Shown: positions 36,160 through 45,961, numbered from the stretch's first letter. The stretch: DNA of 59,764 nt from Kamptonema formosum PCC 10802 (GCF_000332335.1 NZ_KB235948.1:6436376-6496139); one strand, 5' to 3'. The notes: generated by a model from the letters alone, not told the origin. Translations and numbers: made by a program.

Positions 36160-37494
36160 ATGGTTTGGCCAGCGGGACACGTCTTGCAAAACGGCAAGTA
36201 CATAATCGAAAAAAAGATAAGGGAAGGCAGCTTTGGCATCACCTATATAGCCAGAGAAACCGCCGGCAATTTAACCGTTATCAAAACCCTAAATGACGAA
36301 GTGCGCCAGCGCCGCGACTTCGCCAAACTTCAGCAGGATTTCCTCAATGAGGCGCTGCGTCTGGCAAAATGCAGCCACCCTCACATCGTGCGCGTCGATG
36401 AGTTAATCTGCGAGGAGTCTTTCTGGTGCATAGTGATGGAGTACATTGACGGCACGGATTTGGCAACCCGCATTGAAACTCGGGGCTCTTTGCCGCTGTC
36501 TGAAGCGCTCCTCTACACCCGCCAAATTGGTGACGCCCTGACGGCGGTTCACAAGCAGGGCTTTTTGCACCGAGATATCAAACCGCTCAACATCCTGTTG
36601 CGCAAAAATAAACTTGAAGCTGTACTGATTGATTTTGGAATCGCTCGCGAGTTTACCCCCAATCTCACTCAAGTCCACACGCTGTATTTCTCGGATGGCT
36701 TTGCGCCTATTGAGCAGTACGACCGGCGAGCGATTCGCGGCGCTTATACTGATGTTTATGGCTTGGCTGCAACGCTTTACGCGATGGTAACTGCGAAGGT
36801 TCCTGAATATGCCCCCGCTAGAGATCGCAGCACGGTCAAACACAAAACTGACTCTTTAATCCCGCCCAAACAGCTCAACCCCCGCCTCAGCGACCGGCTG
36901 AACGAGGCTCTGCTCCTGGGTTTGGCTCTGGAGCCAGAAAATCGCCCCCAGTCTGTGGTAGAATGGTTAAAACTTTTAGAGGCGGATAGCTCCGCTACCT
37001 CCCCGGTTTCGCCCCCACCGGCACCTGAATCGGCTCCCCCACAAACCCCAGCAGAAATCCCTCGCTGGATTTCGGCGGTGGGAATGGATTACAGCAAGTT
37101 GCGCGATTTACTCGCCACCGGCAACTGGGAAGACGCCGATATGGAAACTGCGTCTCTGATGCTTCAGGTTGCCGGTCGCGAAAAAGAAGGCCGGTTGGAT
37201 ATAGAAGATGTAAAAAAATTCTCCTGTCGCGACCTGCGCACGATTGACTCTCTCTGGGTAGAATACAGCAGCGGGCGCTTCGGCTTTAGCGTACAAAAAC
37301 GCATCTGGAAACAGGTTGAAAAAAATTACGAAGCGTTTGGATATCTCGTTGGGTGGCGTCGCGCCAGCATTTGGCTGCCTTACTCTGAACTCTCTTTCAG
37401 CGCTGCCGCGCAGGAAGGACATTTGCCCACGTGGGGACGCCGGGGCCGTTTGTGGAGTTTTCTGGCGGAACGGCTTGTAAAATGCAGTTTGTAA
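36160..37494 (+). CDS. Serine/threonine protein kinase with C-terminal GUN4 domain
   Basis: The 444-residue fusion has a Hanks-type kinase domain (about 10-275): Gly-rich loop IREGSFGITY, lysine in TVIKTL, catalytic HRDIKPLNIL and DFG in IDFGIAREF. A Ser/Pro-rich hinge (about 280-305) leads to a GUN4 domain (about 308-444), marked by DYSKLRDLLATGNWEDADME, FSCRDLRTIDSLWVEYSSGR and LPYSELSFSAAA. GUN4 proteins bind protoporphyrin/Mg-protoporphyrin and activate Mg chelatase. In the fusion the domain may sense tetrapyrroles and control the kinase (inference). No membrane helix is seen. It is close to a biliverdin-type phytochrome and to bvdR but on the other strand. Confidence 0.93.
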   Translation: MVWPAGHVLQNGKYIIEKKIREGSFGITYIARETAGNLTVIKTLNDEVRQRRDFAKLQQDFLNEALRLAKCSHPHIVRVDELICEESFWCIVMEYIDGTDLATRIETRGSLPLSEALLYTRQIGDALTAVHKQGFLHRDIKPLNILLRKNKLEAVLIDFGIAREFTPNLTQVHTLYFSDGFAPIEQYDRRAIRGAYTDVYGLAATLYAMVTAKVPEYAPARDRSTVKHKTDSLIPPKQLNPRLSDRLNEALLLGLALEPENRPQSVVEWLKLLEADSSATSPVSPPPAPESAPPQTPAEIPRWISAVGMDYSKLRDLLATGNWEDADMETASLMLQVAGREKEGRLDIEDVKKFSCRDLRTIDSLWVEYSSGRFGFSVQKRIWKQVEKNYEAFGYLVGWRRASIWLPYSELSFSAAAQEGHLPTWGRRGRLWSFLAERLVKCSL

Positions 37495-37641
37495 CCCAAA
37501 GCGCCAAGATGTCATAGACGCGCTTTCTCGGCTTCCCGAAGGGTAGAGCGCAAAAAAATAAGGCAAACTTTTTAGGCGGATATTAGAACAGTTGTAAGTC
37601 TGTAAGTTCTGTTAGAATAGATATTAGCCGTAAGATGATTT

Positions 37642-40029
37642 TTATAATACGGTTGAAGACTCATGTAATGGCAGTTGGGCGGTAAAGGTTGCCCCCTGCC
37701 CGCTGCCCCTGCTTTCCACGGAGACCGTACCGCCGTGGAGCTCTACGAGGTGGCGGACGATGGCTAGCCCCAGGCCCAAGCCGCCATCTTTGGCCATGCC
37801 TTCAGCTTGGCGGAAACGGTCGAAGGCGTGGGGCAAGAAGTCAGGGCTGATGCCGATGCCGGTGTCGGCGACCTGGATTTGGGCTAGGGATGTTGGATGT
37901 TGGATGTTGGATTTTGGATTGGGGATTGACTGTTTTGCCCGATCTCCAGTGTCCGAGGCGCTGTCCCCCATTTGCACTGACAGCCGCACCCCGACCCGTC
38001 CTTTTGGCGGTGTGAACTTGATGGCGTTAGACAGCAGATTCCCGACAACTTGCTGCAACCGGCTGGAATCGCCCAAAACCACACAGGAGCTCGTGCCGAT
38101 CTCCACCTTGAGCTGAATCGCCTTAGCCGCAGCCGCCGGCTGTACAGTGTCAACAGCCGCGTGAATCACCGGCACCAGATCCACCGACTGCAAGTTGAGG
38201 CGGATCTTGCCGGTCACAGTGCGGGAGGCGTCGAGCAGGTCTTCAATCAGTTGCGCCTGCAGCTGCACGTTGCGCTCGATACTCTCGAAGGCGCGTTTAG
38301 CCGCTGCTTCATTGAGCAGGCCCGATCTCAGCAACTGCGCCCAGCCGCGTATGCCCTGCAGGGGGGAGCGCAACTCGTGGGAAACCATTGCCAAAAACTC
38401 GTCCTTGCTGCGGTTCGCCGCCTCCGCAGAAGCTCGCGCTTGCTGCTCCCGCCCTAGCAGCTGGGCCCGCTCTCTCTCCGCCCGCACGCGATCGGAGATG
38501 TCGCGCTGAATTGCCGTCCAGTGTGTGAAGTACCCTGTTTCGTCAGCCACCGGCACGACGCTCAATTCAATCGAGAACGGCGTTCCGTCCTTGCGGTAGT
38601 TGACCAGTTCGGCACGCACCGGCTGCCAATTTTTCAGCGCCGCCCGAATCCTGTCGAGAGCCGCCCGGTCAGTTTCTGGCCCTTGCAGGATGCGGGGCGT
38701 TTTCCCCAGCACTTCCTCTGGCGCATAGCCGGTCATCCGGGTAAAAGCTTCGTTGACGTAGAGAATGCGCGGGCCCGGCTCGTCGAGCTCGGTGTCCGCA
38801 ATCAGAACCGCATCGTTCGCGCCGGTGACGGCAGATTCCAGCAGCCGCAAGCGCTCCTCAATTCGCAGGCGCTCAGTGATATCTGTCAAAAACCCGACAG
38901 CGCCCCGCACCTCGCCCGCCACATCCCGCAGCGCCGCCGACGAGAGGCTGACGTCCACGAGAGAGCCGTCTTTTCTGAGCCGGCGCAGCTGCAAATTGTG
39001 GCGCACCGCCCCCCGCAACTCCTCCTCAAACAGCTTTTGGAACTCCGCCCGCCGCTGTTGCGGAATCGCCGCAAAGGGGCGACCGAGCACTTCGGCTTCG
39101 CTCCAGCCGAAAAGTCCCTCCGCTGCAGGGTTCCACAGCTGAACGCGGCTCTCCCTATCCATGGCGACGATGGCGATCGGCGAAGCTTCAACCAGCGCTT
39201 GCAGCAATTCGGTCGTTTCCCGCAACTGCGCCTGAGCGAGCACGCGCTCGCTGATGTCGCGCCAGCAGATCGCCAAACCGTCGTCGAGTTTGCTAGCGCA
39301 GACGTCGTAAAATCGGCTCTGGGACTGCGGGCTGCCTGCGTCTGGGCAGATGACCGATTCTCTGACCAGTGGGGAGCCGGTTTCCACCACTTGGCAGCAT
39401 TCCTCAAAAAGTCCTATTTGCCAGAGAGCCGGCTGCAGTTGCAGCAGGCGCTTGCCAATGTGTTCCTCCTGAGTCATGCCGGTGTTCAGGCAAGCCGCCG
39501 CGTTGACATACTCGATGAGGAAGTCTATAATCCGCCCAGAGCCATCCCGAATTGCCGACCAAATCGCAAAACAGTCCAGCATATTCTCGACGGAAGTGCG
39601 GAACGGCTCCTCACTTTGTTGCAGCTGCCGGCGGAGGTAACTATTTTCTATGGCACTGTGGATGGCGTCGCGGAAATTCTCAGGGGAAATCTTTCCCTTG
39701 ACTAGATAGTCGGTGGCTCCGCTTTTCATAGCCGTCACAGCCACTGACTCATTTCCCTGCCCTGTCAGCATCACTACGGGCGGAGAATTTTTGTCGGGCT
39801 GAGCTCTCAACTCGGACAGGAATTCCAGGCCATCTAAATCTGGGAGCCGGAAATCCAGCAAAACGACATCCAGATCCGGCTGGTCGCACAGTTGTAGCGC
39901 CCTTTCGCCAGAATCCTCCTCCAGAAAGGTATAAGTGTATTTGGAATCTTGCAGCAGGTATCGCCGGTAGGTCGCCCGGTCTTCCGGGCTGTCATCGACG
40001 ATGAGAATTTTCCGGTGCCGGTCAGCCAT
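37642..40029 (-). CDS. Hybrid sensor histidine kinase (REC-PAS-PAS-PAS-HisKA-HATPase)
   Basis: The 795-residue protein starts with a receiver domain (KILIVDDSPEDR, phospho-Asp in VVLLDFRLPD). Three PAS regions follow (about 150-270, 280-395, 400-525), then a dimerisation/phosphoacceptor domain (SHELRSPLQGIRGW, about 555) and an ATPase domain (NLLSNAIKF, DTGIGIS, GGLGLGLAIV). The receiver at the front implies it takes phosphate from, or is tuned by, another kinase. Its start codon overlaps the stop of the response-regulator gene by one base, so the two are co-translated. A heptamer repeat lies inside the ATPase domain (37888-37926). Confidence 0.93.
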   Translation of the reverse strand: MADRHRKILIVDDSPEDRATYRRYLLQDSKYTYTFLEEDSGERALQLCDQPDLDVVLLDFRLPDLDGLEFLSELRAQPDKNSPPVVMLTGQGNESVAVTAMKSGATDYLVKGKISPENFRDAIHSAIENSYLRRQLQQSEEPFRTSVENMLDCFAIWSAIRDGSGRIIDFLIEYVNAAACLNTGMTQEEHIGKRLLQLQPALWQIGLFEECCQVVETGSPLVRESVICPDAGSPQSQSRFYDVCASKLDDGLAICWRDISERVLAQAQLRETTELLQALVEASPIAIVAMDRESRVQLWNPAAEGLFGWSEAEVLGRPFAAIPQQRRAEFQKLFEEELRGAVRHNLQLRRLRKDGSLVDVSLSSAALRDVAGEVRGAVGFLTDITERLRIEERLRLLESAVTGANDAVLIADTELDEPGPRILYVNEAFTRMTGYAPEEVLGKTPRILQGPETDRAALDRIRAALKNWQPVRAELVNYRKDGTPFSIELSVVPVADETGYFTHWTAIQRDISDRVRAERERAQLLGREQQARASAEAANRSKDEFLAMVSHELRSPLQGIRGWAQLLRSGLLNEAAAKRAFESIERNVQLQAQLIEDLLDASRTVTGKIRLNLQSVDLVPVIHAAVDTVQPAAAAKAIQLKVEIGTSSCVVLGDSSRLQQVVGNLLSNAIKFTPPKGRVGVRLSVQMGDSASDTGDRAKQSIPNPKSNIQHPTSLAQIQVADTGIGISPDFLPHAFDRFRQAEGMAKDGGLGLGLAIVRHLVELHGGTVSVESRGSGQGATFTAQLPLHESSTVL
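37888..37926 (-). repeat. Heptamer (STRR-like) repeat inside the kinase coding sequence
   Basis: On the coding strand AATCCAAAATCCAACATCCA and flanking bases are tandem ATCCAAX heptamers, a type usually found between cyanobacterial genes. In frame they encode NPKSNIQHPT at about residues 701-714, between the N box and the DTGIGI box. That position is normally a short turn. Confidence 0.7.
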
Positions 40030-40484
40030 TATCTTTTTACCTTGTCGGGGAGAATAACCGCCTCAAACCAGTAGTCTATCAAAAGGCGGACTGTTTTTCT
40101 AAGTTTATCTAAATCGATGGGTTTGACAATATAGGCGTTGGCACCATTCCTGTAACAGGTTTGAATATCCTTGGGGTTGGAGGATGTGGTGAAGACCACC
40201 ACGGGAATGATTTTGAGGATCTCATCTTGCTTGATTTCTTGGATCACCTCTCGCCCATCCGTACCGGGCAAGTTGAGGTCGAGCAGGATGAGTGAGGGGC
40301 GGGGCGCTATTGTGGGATCGGCGTATTCGCCGGTGCGGTACAGGAAGTCTAGCGCCTGATCTCCATCTGTGCAGCGATAAAGCGGGATATCTATGGAGGA
40401 TTTTCTCATTATCCGCACAATTGCTGCAAAATCTTCATCGCTGTCCTCAATCATAAGTAGGGGTTTAGTTAGATAAGTTTTCAC
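40029..40484 (-). CDS. Rcp1-like response regulator
   Basis: The single receiver domain of 151 residues has the acidic pair [10 protein letters not shown], phospho-Asp in [16 protein letters not shown], Thr in VVFTTSS and Lys in YIVKPID. The longer Rcp-type pattern ([20 protein letters not shown]) is that of phytochrome-partner regulators. It has no output domain. The phytochrome gene lies just upstream on the same strand (427 bp away), making it the likely phosphodonor. The start is taken as GTG 40484; no ribosome-binding site is obvious and ATG at codon 11 would remove part of the first strand. It overlaps the hybrid kinase gene by one base. Confidence 0.9.
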   Translation of the reverse strand: MKTYLTKPLLMIEDSDEDFAAIVRIMRKSSIDIPLYRCTDGDQALDFLYRTGEYADPTIAPRPSLILLDLNLPGTDGREVIQEIKQDEILKIIPVVVFTTSSNPKDIQTCYRNGANAYIVKPIDLDKLRKTVRLLIDYWFEAVILPDKVKR

Positions 40485-40911
40485 TGTGTGGTTTAAAAAG
40501 TGTCACATCAGCGTTCAAAGGCAGGGGCGCAGCCGGCAGATGGCCCTACTTGTCAGGCCGGTGGTGGCCCAGAAGGCAACAGGGGGAAATCGCTCAGTCT
40601 GGGTTTTTGGTGCCGGTGCGTTCCCCCCGGAAGAAGGCACCCGAACTGAGCCGTTAGATTAATAATGCTGCTTGCTGGGGAAAGCAGGCTCTGCCTCCCG
40701 AGGCCACTTCCCAGGCGGAGCCCGGGAACGAGGGGAAGAATGTAGGCTTTAAATTATACCACAGCAAAGCCTAACATGCCGGCGGTCAGTGATAGAGCGG
40801 TTTGCCAGAAACCCGGTTTCTTAAAGAAACCGGGTTTCTCAGCACCTCACAAAGGATGAAAAGCGCTATATTTCTTGAATTAGCGGTTGCGGTGGGTTCC
40901 CCTGCGGGGAA
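40485..40911. other. Intergenic region between phytochrome and response-regulator genes
   Basis: No gene. It has the long palindrome at 40807-40839, close behind the phytochrome stop on its strand, and G/C-rich repeats around 40680-40735. Confidence 0.45.
40807..40839. repeat. GAAACCCGGTTTC long palindrome
   Basis: AGAAACCCGGTTTC, a TTAAA-type loop, then GAAACCGGGTTTCT. The same palindrome is at 57609-57641 and in shorter form at 55689-55717; variants with CCAGG are near 43296 and 58452. It is a dispersed family. Confidence 0.85.
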
Positions 40912-43224
40912 CTACTGAGAGCGCGAAATTATACCACTTTGCAGAGTGAAATAAAAGGTGCTTCCCTGACCGAAAGTAGATTCCGCCCAAATTTCGCCGC
41001 CATGACGCTCAACAATTTTCTTCGCGATGGTCAGTCCTGCGCCGGTTCCGCCGCCATATTTGTCAGGTGCGTGAAGGCGCTTGAAGATGCGAAAAATGGT
41101 GTCGAGGTGTTTGTGGCGAATGCCAATGCCGTTGTCGCTGACATAGAAAACAATCGCCTGCTCTGGGTTGGCGCGGTCCGTTGCCTGCTGGGGTTCCAGA
41201 AAGCCAATCTCAATCCATTTTTCCGGCTTGTCGCTGTACTTAATAGCATTGGTTATCAGGTTATTGAACACCTCACCCACCCGAACCCGATCGCAGCGAA
41301 TAGCGGGGAGAGATATGGGAATGCGGATGTCTACTTTCGCCTGCTCTATTCGGGGTTTCAAGATTTCTATAATCTGGCTCACCAATTTATTCAAGTCCGT
41401 CTCTTCCACCGAGAGGTCCACCCGCCCCACCCGAGAAAAATACAGCAGGGAGTCTATCAGGTTTTCCATACGCTGAGTGAGGCGAACCAGGGTTTTCAAT
41501 TTAGAGACTCCCTCCTCATCCAGCTTGTCCGCATAATCTTCTATCAGGAAGCTAGAGTAGTTGTGAATGCCGCGCAAAGGTTCCTTCAAGTCATGGGATG
41601 CGATGTAAGCAAAAGAGTCCAGCTCGCTGTTGCTGCGTGACAGCTCTACATTTAACTTGGCGAGTTCATCGGCTTTGCGCAGCACAATACTAATAATAGC
41701 ATTTCTCATCTCGATTGCCGCGTCAATTTCAGACTGCTTCCAAGGGAAAGACTTCAATCGAACCGTTTCTCGCCAGAGGTCAAAAGATTTGCGCGGAGAC
41801 AGCCGCACCCTAGCGTCACTCCCGTCACTCCCCACTCCCACCAGCTTGTTAGGATTCCCCCCCCACTCCACAGTTTGAAGGACCTCAGGGCGGAACCACA
41901 AAACATAATTCTTCTGAGTTTTGGATATAGAAAGTGCCAGCAACCCGCAGGCGGCGTCTTTAAACTTCTCGGCTTCTGGATAAAGGCTGGGCAAAGAATC
42001 TGTATAAAATACGTCCTGGCTATCGGTGCGGTTCACCCATTCTATTAAGTGCTTAACCTCTGACTCTTGAGGCGTTACGCCAGCCAGGGCGCACTCGCCA
42101 TCAAAATAAACGGCTGCGCCTCCAGCGCTCACCAAGTTCAGCAAAATATGCTGGTGCTTGACTGCGCCGGTAATAAAATTTTCTTCTGCCGACATAACCT
42201 CAAGGAATTTAGCCAGGATAGATTTCGCCTCAATCCTGTAATCGGCATCCTCACTTTCTTCTTTTGAGGCAATTTCTAATGACATGACCTGGCCGATAAA
42301 TTCGCATGCTGTCCGCACTTCATAAGGAACGTACTTGGGAGACTGGTGGTGGCAAGCGATCAGCCCCCAGAGTTTGTTGTCTTTAATTAAAGATACAGAC
42401 ATGGAGGCGCTAACGCCCATGTTTTGCAGGTACTCTATATGAATGGGAGAGACACTCCTCAAAAAGGAGTAGCTGAGGTCGATCGGTAGATTGGAGATCG
42501 GATTATTGGCGGGAACAATTTCTACAGGTTGATAGGCGATGTCTGGGATTAGCCTAATCCAGTTTAAGCAGTACAGTCTTCGAGCTTGTTTGGGGATATC
42601 GGAAGCTGGGTAGCGCAAACCCAAGTAAGGGTTGAGACTTTCGAGCTTATCTTCCGCAATCACAGTTCCATGCCCCTCTCCGGGATCAAATCGATAGAGC
42701 ATTACCCTGTCAAACCCAGTTAGCTTCCGCACTTCTTTTACTATAACCTGACACAGACTGTCAAGGTTTGCCGCTGCTTTTAGGGTGTAAATAGAGGATT
42801 TAATGGAGTGATATAAATTAGCGAAAGAAAGATTTTCTTTGGATAGCGAAGGCTCTATTTCCAGAATTACAGTCCCATCATCATTGCGGTGAACAGCGCC
42901 GTCAAAATTTAACTGCCTGTCTGTCAAGCTTACAGACAATTTGATGGGACTGACAGATGGCAATCCGGCTGGCGAAAGGGAGTCTTTCAGGCAATTTACC
43001 TGGGCTCCATCCAGAAAAACGTCCAAGGTCTTGCCGATCAAATCTTGCGGAGAAATTCCGAGAAAGCTAGAGGTATTATTGCTGACCTGCAAGATTTCTA
43101 GCTGCGGTTCTTTTAATACGAAAAGTCCCCCGTGAGGCTGGACGCAACCGGGAATGTGAATGGGTTCTTCGTCGCAGGCGGTCAAATCCATCTCTGGCAC
43201 TTGGACATTTACGAGTTCGCTCAT
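40912..43224 (-). CDS. cphB: Bacteriophytochrome-type sensor histidine kinase (CphB-like)
   Basis: This red/far-red photoreceptor kinase should bind biliverdin. The N-terminal cysteine typical of biliverdin-binding phytochromes is in DLTACDEEPIHIPGCVQPHG (Cys17 from ATG 43224). The GAF-domain position that is cysteine in Cph1 is isoleucine here (RSVSPIHIEYLQNMGVSAS). PASDIP, near-invariant in phytochromes, is present. The domains are PAS (about 20-130), GAF (150-320), PHY (330-510), HisKA with ASHDLKEPLRGI (about 545) and HATPase (NLITNAIKYS, DNGIGI, GTGAGLTIAKK). The frame is open to 43278, so a start 18 codons earlier is possible. The next gene downstream is the Rcp1-like regulator. The biliverdin reductase gene is 3.8 kb away. 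Confidence 0.93.
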   Translation of the reverse strand: MSELVNVQVPEMDLTACDEEPIHIPGCVQPHGGLFVLKEPQLEILQVSNNTSSFLGISPQDLIGKTLDVFLDGAQVNCLKDSLSPAGLPSVSPIKLSVSLTDRQLNFDGAVHRNDDGTVILEIEPSLSKENLSFANLYHSIKSSIYTLKAAANLDSLCQVIVKEVRKLTGFDRVMLYRFDPGEGHGTVIAEDKLESLNPYLGLRYPASDIPKQARRLYCLNWIRLIPDIAYQPVEIVPANNPISNLPIDLSYSFLRSVSPIHIEYLQNMGVSASMSVSLIKDNKLWGLIACHHQSPKYVPYEVRTACEFIGQVMSLEIASKEESEDADYRIEAKSILAKFLEVMSAEENFITGAVKHQHILLNLVSAGGAAVYFDGECALAGVTPQESEVKHLIEWVNRTDSQDVFYTDSLPSLYPEAEKFKDAACGLLALSISKTQKNYVLWFRPEVLQTVEWGGNPNKLVGVGSDGSDARVRLSPRKSFDLWRETVRLKSFPWKQSEIDAAIEMRNAIISIVLRKADELAKLNVELSRSNSELDSFAYIASHDLKEPLRGIHNYSSFLIEDYADKLDEEGVSKLKTLVRLTQRMENLIDSLLYFSRVGRVDLSVEETDLNKLVSQIIEILKPRIEQAKVDIRIPISLPAIRCDRVRVGEVFNNLITNAIKYSDKPEKWIEIGFLEPQQATDRANPEQAIVFYVSDNGIGIRHKHLDTIFRIFKRLHAPDKYGGGTGAGLTIAKKIVERHGGEIWAESTFGQGSTFYFTLQSGIISRSQ

Positions 43225-43529
43225 GTTGCGGGTTGCTTTCCAGCAGCTGTGAAGTGAGAGTATTATAGCCGGTTTCATCTGGGTGAAGTGCGCCCGAGAA
43301 ACCAGGTTGGTTTAAGGCACCTGGTCTTTCAGCACCTCACTCCTGTGACAAACACTCAATAATTTTACACGACAAGCGGCTGTTTGAAAACATTCTGGGG
43401 GGTGAATTTGGAAAAAGCCGGCAGCGGTTGCCGGGAAAAGGGATAGAAAGCAACCCGCCGGAACGGGAGTGAGGGGAGCGAGCCGCCGGCGTTTGGGGAG
43501 GGGAGCGGGTGGGGGCTGGTGGCGGGGAC
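43225..43529. other. Intergenic region upstream of the phytochrome gene
   Basis: No gene. An imperfect copy of the dispersed palindrome family lies at about 43296-43330 (GAGAAACCAGG ... CCTGGTCTTTC). Confidence 0.45.
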
Positions 43530-44246
43530 TCAGAACTTTTTCTTCTTTTTGAAGAGGTTGGGGGGGGGTTCGTAAGGGGGGATTGTCCCGGGTTGGGCCG
43601 GCATTTGGCGGGGTGTCGATTTTTTCTCCGGCGGTTTGCCGCTCTTTTTCTTCTTGGCTTTTTTAGGTTCTTCGACAGGAGGGAGATCGAACACCACTTG
43701 AGCGATAAACGTGGCGTCCTCCAGGACGAGCTTGTTTCCCTCGCGGCACACGTCCAGATCCCAGAACTGGCCATTGACATTTCCGGGCAAGAACCCCTCA
43801 ATACCCAAAGTGAAGGGCTGGTATTTTTTTCTCAGGGCTTTTTCCGGCGGGATGATATTGCGGTGGATGCGGACTGTGATAGTGCCGGTGTGGCTGTCTT
43901 GAGAGACGATCTCGCCGCGAACCGAGAAATAGTCTACGCCTTGGATATCGTCGATGGTTTGCCCTTCCATTGGCAGCCGCAAGGTTTTCAGCTGCATGTG
44001 CAGGTGGTTATCTAAAGTTCGTGGCCAAGCCACCCAGACGCGCTCTTGCTCGAGCAGCAGTTCTGGCTGCACCTTAGTGAGCCAGCCGGCATTCTCTGTG
44101 AGGTTAGCGGACATTACAGTGCCGTCATGCCCTAGCAGGGTGCCTCTGGTGATTTTGTTTTGGCTGGGCAGATAGCGCCCGCGCACGAGACCGATCGCCC
44201 GATACTCTAAGGGAGAGAAAGGGGGCAGCAAGACGGGGTTTGACAT
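43530..44246 (-). CDS. Conserved cyanobacterial hypothetical protein with lysine-rich tail
   Basis: Not recognised beyond a general resemblance to conserved cyanobacterial proteins. The 238-residue product starts MSNPVLLPPFSPLEYRAIGL, then VRGRYLPSQNKITRGTLLGHDG. It has a predicted all-beta core to about residue 175 and ends in a disordered Lys/Pro-rich tail (EEPKKAKKKKSGKPPEKK, finishing NLFKKKKKF). The basic tail suggests nucleic-acid or acidic-surface binding, which is only inference. ATG 44246 is used; TTG 44252 is possible. It lies upstream of the phytochrome gene on the same strand but 305 bp away. Confidence 0.75.
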   Translation of the reverse strand: MSNPVLLPPFSPLEYRAIGLVRGRYLPSQNKITRGTLLGHDGTVMSANLTENAGWLTKVQPELLLEQERVWVAWPRTLDNHLHMQLKTLRLPMEGQTIDDIQGVDYFSVRGEIVSQDSHTGTITVRIHRNIIPPEKALRKKYQPFTLGIEGFLPGNVNGQFWDLDVCREGNKLVLEDATFIAQVVFDLPPVEEPKKAKKKKSGKPPEKKSTPRQMPAQPGTIPPYEPPPNLFKKKKKF

Positions 44247-44551
44247 ACGCAACTCGCTCCAATTTCCATATCTTCACTTATTTTCTGTCGCACCCAGGCA
44301 CAATGGTCGAGTGGTTTTATCTCAGCAGTCCGATCCGGCATAATTTTTCCCCCCGCCAGCCGGCGGGCGGGGTTAGTTAAGATATTCTAAGTGCAAAGCT
44401 CAGCGCAAAATTTCCTCTAATCGCGCAATCGCGTCTGTTTCTGCCGGCTGTGCCGCCACCCGGCACCAGCTGTGGGGGGGCATGGAATGGCGCAAGCCTC
44501 CTCGCCTGTCCGACAGCGCGCACTCTTGTGAAAGCCCATATCGAGAGCCAG

Positions 44552-45868
44552 ATGACACCCAAAAGCGATTCTTCCAAGTCCATCCCACCTGAGTCCAATC
44601 TAACGCTTGCCAGTCCGGGCGGTGCCGGTGGGGGAGATGAAGACGGGGACCCCACCAAGTCGGGAGCGGCTGTCGCCCCCACCGTGGCCATCGGGCCGCC
44701 TCCGGCTGGGCCCTCAACCCCCACCGCACAGGTGCCGGCTGGCGTTTGGAAGGCGAACCCGATTGCGGCTGTGCTGGCGGGAGCAGGTCTGGCGCTTCTG
44801 GGGGTGGCCATTAACAGTCCCTGGCTGGGACTGTCGGGTGCCTTCTTAGCGCTGCTGGTCTCCGTGGCGCTGATATGGCCCAAGGTGCTGTCGCTGCTGG
44901 CGGACTTGCTGTTGCCGCACCGGCTCTCCCTCGTCGTGGCCACTGTGGGGATAGCGGTGGCAACCTTGAGCTTCCTAAAGTTCCTGGGTATCTCCGAACG
45001 CCTGGCCAGTTGGAGCCGGCAGATTCAGTGGGATGCCTTCGGAAGCCTCGCCGAGTGGTTTGGAGCCCTCGGGCAAATCTTCATCGCCATTTTAGCGGTC
45101 TACATCGCTTGGCAGCAGTATGTGATTTCCCGCGACCTGACTCTGGAGCAAAACCGGCTGACGAGCCAGCAAAACACGCTCACCCAGCAGCAGACAATTG
45201 ACGCCTACTTCCAGGGGATCTCCGATCTCGCCCTCGATGACGAGGGACTGCTAGAAGACTGGCCCCAGGAGCGAGCCTTTTCCGAAGGGCGCACTGCCGC
45301 CATTCTCGGCAGTGTGGACGCTGCCGGCAAAGCCAAAGTCCTGCGATTTTTGTCCGGGGCGAGATTGCTCACCCCCCTGAAGCGCGACCGGCATTTGGGA
45401 CGCCCGATCCTCAACGGCAATGGGGGTTACGAGGAGGACCGCGACAGCGGCGTCCGCGTTATCGATCTCGGCGTCATGCTGGCGGGGGCGGATCTTTCTG
45501 GCACTGACTTGCGCTGGACAGAATTGAGCGACGCCAATCTGATCAGAGCCAAGCTCAAGGGGTGCGACTTGGTGAAAGCCAACCTCGCCCGCACGATCCT
45601 GTACGAAGCCAATCTTGCCGGTGCCGATCTCAAGGGGGCGCGCCTGTTTTACGGCGACGCTAAAACGGCAAGCCCCCGCAGCCGCACCGAATTGCCAAAC
45701 TACAGTACGGGAGAGCACACCGGCGCTGTCATTGAGAGCGCTGACTTCAGCGCCGCGCTGCGGCTGTCTGACGAGCAGCGCTACTACTGCTGCGCTTGGG
45801 GCGGCTCTAACACCCGAGCCACCATTCCGGGGGGTTGCGAGGGCATTCCCAACAAACTGGGCCGGTAG
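44552..45868 (+). CDS. Membrane protein with C-terminal pentapeptide repeats
   Basis: The product (438 residues from ATG 44552) begins with a Gly/Pro-rich disordered stretch. Three to four hydrophobic segments follow (AAVLAGAGLALLGVAI, LGLSGAFLALLVSVALIW, LSLVVATVGIAVATLSFL and a further helix IFIAILAVYIAWQQYV). A glutamine-rich helical stretch (LTLEQNRLTSQQNTLTQQQ) comes before a soluble region. The soluble region has DAYFQGISDLALDDEGLLED and about eight pentapeptide repeats (LAGADLSGTDLRWTELSDAN), then a Cys/Gly-containing end. The same layout is common in cyanobacteria and of unknown function. GTG or ATG starts further upstream exist in frame (from 44450) but would add Cys/Pro-rich sequence. 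Confidence 0.82.
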   Translation: MTPKSDSSKSIPPESNLTLASPGGAGGGDEDGDPTKSGAAVAPTVAIGPPPAGPSTPTAQVPAGVWKANPIAAVLAGAGLALLGVAINSPWLGLSGAFLALLVSVALIWPKVLSLLADLLLPHRLSLVVATVGIAVATLSFLKFLGISERLASWSRQIQWDAFGSLAEWFGALGQIFIAILAVYIAWQQYVISRDLTLEQNRLTSQQNTLTQQQTIDAYFQGISDLALDDEGLLEDWPQERAFSEGRTAAILGSVDAAGKAKVLRFLSGARLLTPLKRDRHLGRPILNGNGGYEEDRDSGVRVIDLGVMLAGADLSGTDLRWTELSDANLIRAKLKGCDLVKANLARTILYEANLAGADLKGARLFYGDAKTASPRSRTELPNYSTGEHTGAVIESADFSAALRLSDEQRYYCCAWGGSNTRATIPGGCEGIPNKLGR

Positions 45869-45961
45869 CTCTAGGGTGAGTTCCGCGCTTGAACGCACCC
45901 AAATAGCCTGTTGGCAAAAGTGGCAGGCTCCCCGCAGACAGTGGTGACAGGATCTCCCCAC

